Shown piece by piece: positions 56,743 through 64,000 of a DNA stretch of 64,000 nt. The position numbers and the translations under genes are program-made. Origin of the DNA: Fidelibacterota bacterium. Lineage in GTDB: Bacteria > Marinisomatota > Marinisomatia > Marinisomatales > S15-B10. How positions within the stretch are numbered: the first letter of the stretch is position 1; every line of letters starts with the position of its first letter. A model generated the notes under the pieces. The model made no database searches. It was not told the origin of the DNA and saw only the letters and a program-made list of their open reading frames with translations. Where the stretch lies: NCBI GenBank assembly GCA_002715465.1, contig PAYY01000030.1:10946-74945 (forward strand), in the 5' to 3' direction.

Positions 56743-57753
56743 ATGTTAACACCATTCGTACTTCTTGGGGTGATAGTTTTTGCGCTGGCCATTATATTTT
56801 ATTTTGTTCCTATAGGCCTTTGGATTCAAGGAATAGTTTCGGTAGGTATTGGAAAAATTACAATTGTAGATCTAATTCGGATGAGATTGAGAAAAATCCC
56901 GCCACGTGTAATTGTTGATTCAATAATCAATTTGCATAAAGCTGGTTTAGAAGTAATCTCTACAGGAATGATGGAAACTCATTTTCTTGCAGGAGGTAAT
57001 GTTCCAAATGTAGCAATATCATTAATTGCAGCAGATAAAGCTCAAATACCTCTAGACTTTACTACCTGTACAGCAATTGATCTTGCTGGTAGAGATGTGA
57101 AAGGTGCTGTAGAAACATCAGTTTATCCTAAGGTAATTGATGCTCCAGTAAATGGGACTTTAGCTGCTGTTGCAAAAGATGGTATTGAAGTAAAAGCTCG
57201 TGCTAGAGTTACGGTTAGAACCAATATACCAGGATTAGTAGGTGGTGCTACTGATGAAACAATAATCGCAAGAGTAGGTGAGGGAATAGTTAGTGCTATA
57301 GGTTCCTCTGATTCATATAAAAAAGTACTTGAAAACCCTGATTATATTTCAAAATTTGTTCTTGAGAAAGGACTAGATGCTGGAACAGCATTTGAAATTT
57401 TAAGTATTGATATCGCTGATGTTGATGTTGGAAAGAATGTGGGTGCACATCTCCAGGCTGATCAGGCTGAGGCGGACTTAAGAGTTGCTCAAGCCAGAGC
57501 TGAGACAAGACGTGCCATGGCTGTAGCTGAAGAGCAGGAAATGACAGCCAAAGTTGCTGACATGCGAGCTAAAGTTGTTGAAGCTGAAGCAGAAGTACCT
57601 AAAGCAATGTCGCAGGCTTTTCGTGAAGGTAATCTTGGAATCATGGATTATTATTCTATGAAGAATATTCAGGCAGATACAGGTATGAGAGACTCTATTT
57701 CTGGCTCAAAGGATGAAGGTCCAGAAGCTCCTCCTAGCAATAAAGAAGAATAA
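56743..57753 (+). CDS. floA: Flotillin-like protein FloA
   Basis: 336 residues. An N-terminal membrane hairpin (about 5-40) is followed by an SPFH-type domain ([36 protein letters not shown]) and Ala/Glu-rich helices ([20 protein letters not shown]). Length and order match the YqfA/FloA family. It forms membrane microdomains with its NfeD partner upstream. Confidence 0.92.
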   Translation: MLTPFVLLGVIVFALAIIFYFVPIGLWIQGIVSVGIGKITIVDLIRMRLRKIPPRVIVDSIINLHKAGLEVISTGMMETHFLAGGNVPNVAISLIAADKAQIPLDFTTCTAIDLAGRDVKGAVETSVYPKVIDAPVNGTLAAVAKDGIEVKARARVTVRTNIPGLVGGATDETIIARVGEGIVSAIGSSDSYKKVLENPDYISKFVLEKGLDAGTAFEILSIDIADVDVGKNVGAHLQADQAEADLRVAQARAETRRAMAVAEEQEMTAKVADMRAKVVEAEAEVPKAMSQAFREGNLGIMDYYSMKNIQADTGMRDSISGSKDEGPEAPPSNKEE

Positions 57754-57755
57754 TT

Positions 57756-58250
57756 GTGGATATAAGTTATTGGATATTTTTTCTCATTGCTTATCTTGTA
57801 TCGCAATGGTTAAAAAAGAGATCCCAAGTTTTTGAGCAAACGACTGCTGAAGAAGAAGAAAATTCATCAACTACTTCAAAAAATGAGAAAAACCAAATAC
57901 CGGAATTTATCAGGAATTTGGGCTTCGAAGATCTTATTGATGAAATAAAGCCAAAAGTCATTTCTAAAGAGGAATCTTACACTGAATTTTCAGAAGATGA
58001 TTTTGATTCAGAACTACTTGAGGATGCCCATGTACTTGAGTCTAAGATTACTCGAGAAGATGATTTGGAAGAAAAGGAAATTAATGAACAAATAATGCCG
58101 AAATCTAAAGATTTAGCAAAGTTGACTTCTTCGCATCCAATACAAGTTTATCTCAATCACTCTAAAAGTCTAAAAAATGCTATACTTATTAGGGAAATAC
58201 TAGGACCCCCACGTGCTATAAAAAGGTATGCCTCTCGCCAATTTAATTAA
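57756..58250 (+). CDS. Membrane-anchored acidic protein, unknown
   Basis: 164 residues from a GTG two bases after floA. One N-terminal helix (about 5-18) is followed by a long acidic region (EEEENSSTTSKNEKNQIPEF, FSEDDFDSELLEDAHVLE). The C-terminus ends ILGPPRAIKRY, which may be a conserved short segment. No family recognised; probably an accessory of the NfeD-FloA pair. Convergent with the transporter gene. Confidence 0.6.
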   Translation: MDISYWIFFLIAYLVSQWLKKRSQVFEQTTAEEEENSSTTSKNEKNQIPEFIRNLGFEDLIDEIKPKVISKEESYTEFSEDDFDSELLEDAHVLESKITREDDLEEKEINEQIMPKSKDLAKLTSSHPIQVYLNHSKSLKNAILIREILGPPRAIKRYASRQFN

Positions 58251-58254
58251 CTTT

Positions 58255-60447
58255 TTAAGCCAGTACACTCTCTTCTCCAGAATCTCTAATAAAGAGACAG
58301 GTCGTTCCTACTATAGATGAAATTTTATGCATAGTTTTGATATTTATATTATTTGAGATTCCGAAAATATTGATGTCAGCTGGCGGGCTATCTTCTAATC
58401 CTTGAGGGAATGTTCCAGAAAAAATGATTTTTTCGCAATCGATTGGTAGGCGTCCCCGTCTCGCAATAGCTTGAAGACCTACCCTTGCTTTATTTATCTC
58501 AGCCCCATCATCTATAAGTCGCAAAAGTCTTAACTGTCCATTCCAATTTTTTTCAAGTTGTATAGCTGTTAAAATAGATAGATTCCTATTGGGTGAACCA
58601 CCTCTTAGCCACATATTGATATCTTTTCTATGGCCAAATCCTCTGTCTTCAAAAAGATTGAGTACTATTAGGCCTAGTTCTTGATTGGTGGCCATGGAGA
58701 TCAATTGCTTAAGCCTTTCATCTTTATCTGGATTATTACTCATGGTAAGGAACATAATATTAGGTGGCAATGGCATTCCCTTTAATGATTGAGTTACAAC
58801 ACTTATTCCATGAAGAAAATGGTTTGCTTCAATAAGAGTTGAAACAGCTAGTAATCCATCATCCTTTAGAGGTTTAACAAGTGTTTCTAAACTCTTTTCC
58901 AATTCTTCTGAATCTTTAGACAAATTATTTTTTTTGAATTCCTGGCTAACCATCTTTTGAACCATATTATTAATATGGTCTCGAACTCCTTTTTTAAGAA
59001 TTTTTACACTAAAGATTCTTACACTTCCGCGAGGGGAAATAATGTCTCTAATAAAGTCAATCCTCTCACGCCAAGCTAAAGGTTCTTCAACAGGAACCAT
59101 TAGATTGGGTTTCCAAGATTTTGGACTTGAAGGTAATCGGGCTGCCATTCTTACAGCCCATTCAGCCAATGCCGTAAAAATTCCAGATCGTACATCGCCC
59201 CATGGTGCTTGGTGACCTTCTCTAACCAACCAGACATAAACGGTTATAATTAGAATAATGGCACTACCAGCAAACATTGGGTTAATTAAGAACATTGCAA
59301 TTGTACACCATAGGAAACCAATAAAAGGTATAATTATAGGGATTTTGAATGTAGGTCTATAGCTTGATATACCAATTCTTTTTTCTATAAAAACCGCTAG
59401 GTTAATTGTTCCGTAAGTGATTAGGAAAAACATTGTTAAAAGAGGCGCAATAGTATTTAGGTTTCCAAACAATGCTCCAACAGCTATAATAAACCCTGTA
59501 AAAACAATAGCCAGTCTAGGTTCACCATTCTCACTTTGATATCCAAGGATTTTACCAAATGGGATTACTTTATGCTGTGCTAGTGCCATTAAGGTTCTAG
59601 GCCCTCCCATTAGACTTCCAAGTGCGGATGAAAAAGTTGCACCTAGGATTGCTCCAGCGACTATAGGTCGCCATCTAGAGGTATCTAACATTATGAGGTA
59701 ATTATTCCTTAGAAGATCTGAAGAAATAGTTCGATCCATCCAGAAAGCAAGTAATACGTATACTAAGAACGAAATAGTAATTGCGCCTAGAATACCAATT
59801 GATAGTGATCGGCTAGGATTTTTGAGATCTCCTGACATAGCTGCTCCAGCTTCTATACCAGTAACTGCAGGGAAAAAGATGGCAAAAACTGTCCAAAAAG
59901 GTGCAGAGTCAAATTCTCCCCAAAAAGAAATATTTCCCATTTGGATATTATTCCCCATAAAAAATGATACCAATGAGGCTGAGATTAGAACCATAATAAT
60001 AAATTGGAATTTCATTGCAAATTTTGCACTAGTTAGAGTGATTAGTATTAAAAATAAAAGTACCCCAATTATTATTTTTATTTCTGTGTGACTTGGAAAT
60101 ATTGCTAGCCAAGCCTCGCTAAAACCAATTACGTACATAGCACCACTAAGGGCTTGGGATAAAAAAAGAGGAATACCAATAGCGCCACCAATTTCAAGCC
60201 CAAGTGAACGGGAAATAATGGCATATGACCCACCAGCTCCAATTCTAATATTAGATGACATAGAAGCGATTGCTAATCCTGTTGTAATTGTTACTAGCTT
60301 TGCTAGAAGAATAATGATTAAAGCACCGCCAAAGCCTGCATTACCAACAACCCATCCAAGACGCAAATACATTATTGCTCCTAATATCGTGAGTATAGTT
60401 GGTGTGAAGACACCTTCGAAAGTGCCAAATTTTCTTGAAGAGATCAT
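58255..60447 (-). CDS. SLC12-like cation-chloride cotransporter (APC superfamily)
   Basis: 730 residues. The start FGTFEGVFTPTILTILGAIM then YLRLGWVVGNAG is the hallmark of SLC12-type proteins, with about 12 membrane helices to residue 415. The C-terminal about 300 residues are soluble and end like the SLC12 C-terminal domain (ELGLIVLNLFEDRGFGH, NMWLRGGSPNRNLSILTAIQ). It probably carries K or Na with chloride, or an amino acid; the ion is not decided by sequence. Confidence 0.85.
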   Translation of the reverse strand: MISSRKFGTFEGVFTPTILTILGAIMYLRLGWVVGNAGFGGALIIILLAKLVTITTGLAIASMSSNIRIGAGGSYAIISRSLGLEIGGAIGIPLFLSQALSGAMYVIGFSEAWLAIFPSHTEIKIIIGVLLFLILITLTSAKFAMKFQFIIMVLISASLVSFFMGNNIQMGNISFWGEFDSAPFWTVFAIFFPAVTGIEAGAAMSGDLKNPSRSLSIGILGAITISFLVYVLLAFWMDRTISSDLLRNNYLIMLDTSRWRPIVAGAILGATFSSALGSLMGGPRTLMALAQHKVIPFGKILGYQSENGEPRLAIVFTGFIIAVGALFGNLNTIAPLLTMFFLITYGTINLAVFIEKRIGISSYRPTFKIPIIIPFIGFLWCTIAMFLINPMFAGSAIILIITVYVWLVREGHQAPWGDVRSGIFTALAEWAVRMAARLPSSPKSWKPNLMVPVEEPLAWRERIDFIRDIISPRGSVRIFSVKILKKGVRDHINNMVQKMVSQEFKKNNLSKDSEELEKSLETLVKPLKDDGLLAVSTLIEANHFLHGISVVTQSLKGMPLPPNIMFLTMSNNPDKDERLKQLISMATNQELGLIVLNLFEDRGFGHRKDINMWLRGGSPNRNLSILTAIQLEKNWNGQLRLLRLIDDGAEINKARVGLQAIARRGRLPIDCEKIIFSGTFPQGLEDSPPADINIFGISNNINIKTMHKISSIVGTTCLFIRDSGEESVLA

Positions 60448-60472
60448 TAAAATGAAAGGTTTGTAAAAGAGC

Positions 60473-61069
60473 TTATAAGATTATTTCCTTATAGATTTCA
60501 TCTACTTGTTTCATTAGTTCTTTTTCACCATGATTATTGTTTATTACAAAATCAGCCATTTTGATCTTGGATTTTTCAGGTAATTGCAGATCCATTCGGC
60601 GTTTAATTTCTTTATATGAAATAGATCTTCTCTTAATGGTTCGGCTCATCCTTAAATCAAATTTTGCAGAAACTAGCACTATATAATCAAGTTGCTTATC
60701 AAGACCTGTTTCAAATATTAATGCAGCATCTACTACAAATATTGATATATCCTTTTTATTTTTTATTTTAGCATATTTTTTATCGATCAAATGAAAAACA
60801 TAAGGGTGTAAAATGGAATTTAGAGCCATTTGATTCTTTCTATTGGAAAAAGCAATCTTTGCTAGCTTTTTTTGATTAATTGTATTGTCTGGATTGATTA
60901 TATCGGGACTAAACTGATCTATTATTTGTTGATAAACTTTTTTGTTTTCTATAAGGATATTTTTTGCTTCTTTATCCGCATCAAAAACGTATGCACCCCA
61001 GTCAGCCATCCTATTGCTGGCGGTACTTTTTCCGGATCCAATACCTCCGGTTATTCCAACTTTCAACAT
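60473..61069 (-). CDS. coaE: Dephospho-CoA kinase
   Basis: 198 residues. P-loop GITGGIGSGKSTASNRMADW at the start, then FDADKEAKNIL, HPYVF and VVDAALIFETGLDKQLDYIV. It carries out the last step of CoA synthesis. Its ATG touches the adk stop at base 61069. It is the last gene of the minus-strand salvage cluster. Confidence 0.93.
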   Translation of the reverse strand: MLKVGITGGIGSGKSTASNRMADWGAYVFDADKEAKNILIENKKVYQQIIDQFSPDIINPDNTINQKKLAKIAFSNRKNQMALNSILHPYVFHLIDKKYAKIKNKKDISIFVVDAALIFETGLDKQLDYIVLVSAKFDLRMSRTIKRRSISYKEIKRRMDLQLPEKSKIKMADFVINNNHGEKELMKQVDEIYKEIIL

Positions 61070-61728
61070 TATGCTGCCTTGATTAGGTTTTCAACTCCTC
61101 TCTCAATTCGTGCTGTCACATCATCTATACTTCCCAAACCACTAACCTTCAATAGCAAATTCTCATTATCATAATAGTTTAATAATGGCTCAGTTTGAAT
61201 TTTATATATTTCGAGTCTTTTGATAATTACATTTTCTTTGTCGTCATCACGTTGGAACAAATCTCCAGAACATCTATCACATTGGCCATATACTTTTGGT
61301 GTGGAGAAAATTAGATTGATAATTTTTCCGCATTGAGAACAAGTTCGACGGCTAGATAAACGTTCCAATAATATTGAATTATTACCATGAATGGCTAAAA
61401 CCTTGTCAAGAGATAATCCCACTGCATCAATTAGTTTTTTAAATCCTGTTGCCTGAGGAACAGTTCTAGGGAAACCATCAAAAATGAAGCCCCTAAATTT
61501 TTCAATCTCGGCTAATTTTTCTTCTACCATATTCAACACTATATCATCTGGAACTAGTTTGCCAAAATTGATATATGATTCTGCGATATTTCCTACTGCA
61601 TTTTTTTCTAGGATTGCCGATCGAAACATATCTCCAGTAGAAAGATGACTTAGAGAATAACGCTTGCAAAGACGTTTTGCTTGTGTTCCTTTCCCGATTC
61701 CAGGCGGTCCTAAAATAATCAAGCGCAT
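61069..61728 (-). CDS. adk: Adenylate kinase with zinc-type LID
   Basis: 219 residues. P-loop ILGPPGIGKGTQAKRL, HLSTGDMFRSAI and FIFDGFPRTVPQATGF are canonical. The LID carries CSQCG and CDRCSGDLFQRDDD, a four-Cys zinc site as in Gram-positive and many FCB enzymes. It interconverts AMP, ADP and ATP. It is 18 bases downstream of nupC. Confidence 0.95.
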   Translation of the reverse strand: MRLIILGPPGIGKGTQAKRLCKRYSLSHLSTGDMFRSAILEKNAVGNIAESYINFGKLVPDDIVLNMVEEKLAEIEKFRGFIFDGFPRTVPQATGFKKLIDAVGLSLDKVLAIHGNNSILLERLSSRRTCSQCGKIINLIFSTPKVYGQCDRCSGDLFQRDDDKENVIIKRLEIYKIQTEPLLNYYDNENLLLKVSGLGSIDDVTARIERGVENLIKAA

Positions 61729-61746
61729 TTTATTTTCTTATTCATT

Positions 61747-62964
61747 CTAAATGATTATTCCTGCTAAAGTAGCTGTTAACCATGATGCAAGTGCCCCGGC
61801 GATCATCGCTTTTAGTGCAATTTTTGCAACATCTTTTCTTCTTTTAGGCGCAATTCCACTTATTCCACCAAGTTGAATACCGATAGAAGCAAAATTGGCA
61901 AATCCACAAAGAGCATAACTTGCTATGATTGCTGTTCTTTCAGATATGGCATTATTACTTATTAATTGGCCTAAATCTGTATATGCGATCAATTCAGTTA
62001 AAACTAATTTTTCACCCATCAATTGCCCTAAAATATCTGCTTCTGACCAAGGCACACCCATTGTCCAAGCTAGTGGTTTGAAAATAATGCCAAGTATATC
62101 TTGGATACTAAGACCTATTAATCCAAGAATACCATTAATTAAAGCTGTAAAAGCAACAAAAGCTATAAGCATTGCACCTACATTAGCAGCAAGTTTCATA
62201 CCATCAGTGGCACCACGTGATAGTGCTTCCATAGCATTATCATCGGGTGTTGTTAATGTTAAATTTAGGTTCCCAATGGTAGGGGATGTTTCAGTCTCCG
62301 GAAAAATAATTTTTGCTACTACAAGAGCGGCAGGGGCGCTCATGATAGATGCAGCCATGAGGTGTCCAGCTATTCCAGGTATATTGCTAAGGATTGATAT
62401 ATATATTGCCATTACGCCACCAGCAACGGTAGCAAAACCTCCAGTCATTACCGCCATCAGTTCTGATTTAGTCATCTGGGAAATAAAAGGTCTTACCATA
62501 AGTGGTGATTCAGTTTGTCCAACAAAAATATTAGCGGCAACACTCAATGTTTCAGAACCACTAGTACCCATTGTTGTATGCATAGCTTTGGCAATCCATA
62601 TTATAATTTTTTGCATAATACCTAGATGATACATAAGAGCCATTAGGGATGAGAAGAAAATAATAGTGGGTAGTATCCGAAAAGCGATATTCATTAATGG
62701 TTTTTCAACTACTCCTGAAAAATATGATTTGAATAAAAAATCACTACCAGCATCTGCGAAGCTTAGAAGCTCTATAAAAATACTATCAATTGCTTTAAAG
62801 AAGGGTTGCCCAATAGGTGTCTTAAGTATAAATATTGCAAATATTAGTTGTAAGCCAAGACCCCAAAGAACTATCCTCATTGATATAGCTTTTCGGTTAT
62901 TTGACATTACATAGGCTATGCTAAGTAAAACAGCAATACCAATTACTCCAATAAATCTATCCAT
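61747..62964 (-). CDS. nupC: NupC-type concentrative nucleoside transporter
   Basis: About 405 residues. Multiple helices with the CNT pattern: SGSETLSVAANIFVGQTESP near 140-160, SAPAALVVAKIIFPETE and YALCGFANFASIGIQLGG near the end. I prefer the ATG at 62964 because it overlaps the tdk stop as TAATG; another ATG at 62988 adds eight residues. It imports nucleosides with Na or H, feeding the adjacent kinases. Confidence 0.92.
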   Translation of the reverse strand: MDRFIGVIGIAVLLSIAYVMSNNRKAISMRIVLWGLGLQLIFAIFILKTPIGQPFFKAIDSIFIELLSFADAGSDFLFKSYFSGVVEKPLMNIAFRILPTIIFFSSLMALMYHLGIMQKIIIWIAKAMHTTMGTSGSETLSVAANIFVGQTESPLMVRPFISQMTKSELMAVMTGGFATVAGGVMAIYISILSNIPGIAGHLMAASIMSAPAALVVAKIIFPETETSPTIGNLNLTLTTPDDNAMEALSRGATDGMKLAANVGAMLIAFVAFTALINGILGLIGLSIQDILGIIFKPLAWTMGVPWSEADILGQLMGEKLVLTELIAYTDLGQLISNNAISERTAIIASYALCGFANFASIGIQLGGISGIAPKRRKDVAKIALKAMIAGALASWLTATLAGIII

Positions 62965-63527
62965 TAGTTCTGAGGTGGTATGAAACATTTTCTACAGCGC
63001 GCTTCATAATTTCCCTTCTCACCAAGTAGAATTTGAGTCCTATCAGTACTTAGTCGCTGGGAAAAACCTGCAGGGCTCCCGCATAACACGCATATAGCAA
63101 GAGTTTTTGTAATATATTCGGCTTCAGCAAGAAGTTTTGGAATAGGGTCAAAAGGCTTCCCTCGAAAATCTTTATCTAGTCCGGCAACAATAACTCTTTT
63201 GCTTTTGTTTGCTAATTCACTACAAATATCAACTAAAGGATCTTCAAAAAACTGTGCTTCATCAATCCCAACTACTTCTTTTTGCTGGGATTTTTTTATG
63301 ATTTCATCAGCAGACTGCACAATTTCTGAAGCCATACTAAGTTGTGAGTGAGAAACAATGTGATGGGGAGAAAATCGAGAATCAATTTTGAGTTTATAAA
63401 TCCCAACAGATTGTTTTGCTATTTTAGCTCGTCGCAACCGTCGGATAAGTTCTTCTGTTTTTCCGCTAAACATGCTTCCACATATTACCTCGATCCATCC
63501 TGAATCTTTTAGACTTTGAGTAGGCAT
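62964..63527 (-). CDS. tdk: Thymidine kinase
   Basis: 187 residues. P-loop ICGSMFSGKTEELIRRLRRA, VVGIDEAQFFED with the catalytic Glu, VAGLDKDFRGKPFDP and the zinc Cys pairs (CVLCG and a C-terminal C-R-K-C). It phosphorylates thymidine from uptake by NupC. Coupled to nupC. Confidence 0.95.
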   Translation of the reverse strand: MPTQSLKDSGWIEVICGSMFSGKTEELIRRLRRAKIAKQSVGIYKLKIDSRFSPHHIVSHSQLSMASEIVQSADEIIKKSQQKEVVGIDEAQFFEDPLVDICSELANKSKRVIVAGLDKDFRGKPFDPIPKLLAEAEYITKTLAICVLCGSPAGFSQRLSTDRTQILLGEKGNYEARCRKCFIPPQN

Positions 63528-63573
63528 CTTATTGAATGTTTAATATGTCATTAAAAAAATAGAATAAGCGATA

Positions 63574-64000
63574 TTAGTTTGTTAAGACAGCTTTTTTTAT
63601 TTGGGTTTTTATCTTTGCTCTAATAAGGTTTAAAGCAACTTCATTATTGGCACCTTCAGGCAATATAATATCAGCATATTTCTTGGTTATTTCCACAAAT
63701 TGTTCATGCATAGGTTTCACCGTTGATTTATACTGTTTGATGACATGTTCTAATGTTCTATTCCTTTCCAGCAGATCCCTTTCTAAGCGACGGATGAACC
63801 TAATATCGGGGTCAGTTTCAACAAATATTTTTATATCCATCATATTCCTTAATGTTGCATTAGTTAGAACCATTATACCCTCAAGTAAAATAACAGGATG
63901 TGGCTGGATCTTCTTGATTTTGTTTTGACGAGTATGGGTTGAAAAATCATATATCGGAATGTTTGCTGGCTGATTATCAAAAAGTTTATTTAAATGATCA
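63574..64000 (-). CDS. udk: Uridine kinase, C-terminal part (runs off the right edge)
   Basis: The open frame continues past the internal ATG at 63873 to the window edge, giving about 141 residues. IPIYDFSTHTR then HPVILLEGIMVLTN and FVETDPDIRFIRRLERDLLE are standard uridine kinase segments; the P-loop is outside the window. It phosphorylates uridine and cytidine. First gene of the salvage cluster visible here, 46 bases before tdk. Confidence 0.9.
   Translation of the reverse strand, partial: DHLNKLFDNQPANIPIYDFSTHTRQNKIKKIQPHPVILLEGIMVLTNATLRNMMDIKIFVETDPDIRFIRRLERDLLERNRTLEHVIKQYKSTVKPMHEQFVEITKKYADIILPEGANNEVALNLIRAKIKTQIKKAVLTN

Overview
The window reads as AT-rich chromosomal DNA from a Gram-negative bacterium of the FCB (Fibrobacteres-Chlorobi-Bacteroidetes) superphylum. 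Marine Candidatus Marinimicrobia/SAR406 is my best guess, but this is inference from gene content and no phylogenetic marker was tested. The supports are a SprA-type giant outer-membrane protein, two proteins with type IX secretion (T9SS) C-terminal sorting domains, PorV-like barrels, a fused LpxC-FabZ, lipid A and BamA genes, and many TTG/GTG starts with tight ATGA/GTGA/TAATG overlaps.

Layout. 1-3489: a cut-off gene, a GIY-YIG-like protein, a GH127 glycosidase and a YidD fusion. 3539-9597: a metallophosphatase/tetrahaem/LysM fusion, a nucleotide-transporter-like/HEAT/cyclic-nucleotide-binding fusion, a NYN nuclease and BolA. 9770-15151: a class IV aminotransferase paired with a sulfotransferase-like protein, then an fbpABC-type iron transporter. 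15300-19313: a 4-kb integrative element in tRNA-Phe. It carries a tyrosine integrase, a cytosine-C5 methyltransferase with a convergent probable restriction enzyme, a 76-codon gene behind a long structured leader, and matched pairs of integrase-arm-like repeats at both ends. 19446-34800: rdgB, then a T9SS block (sprA, a glutaminyl-cyclase-like M28 enzyme, a lipoprotein, two sorting-domain cargo proteins, PorV-like barrels, envelope proteins). 34837-43102: Nudix, QueG, Rieske, LON, HD, FGGY kinase, MOSC, two ferredoxins, an unusual Mrp ATPase and two membrane proteins. 43155-53135: the envelope operon uppS-bamA-ompH-lpxD-lpxC/fabZ-lpxA-(unknown)-dxr-rseP. 53128-58250: DUF3108, threonylcarbamoyl-AMP synthase, an LpxL-type acyltransferase, then NfeD-FloA. 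58255-64000: an SLC12-like transporter and a nucleoside-salvage operon (udk, tdk, nupC, adk, coaE).

How it fits together. The core is envelope building and protein export. Lipid A, undecaprenyl-PP, BamA and OmpH/Skp supply the outer membrane, and SprA/PorV export sorting-domain proteins. Most predicted signal-peptidase I products begin with Gln or Glu, and a glutaminyl-cyclase-like gene overlaps sprA, which suggests routine pyroglutamate capping of exported proteins.

Most worth following up: the structured leader in the tRNA-Phe element, the Gln/Glu +1 pattern with its cyclase, lpxA apparently starting at ATT, the Mrp ATPase whose CxxC is replaced by an inserted domain, and the phosphatase/tetrahaem/LysM fusion.
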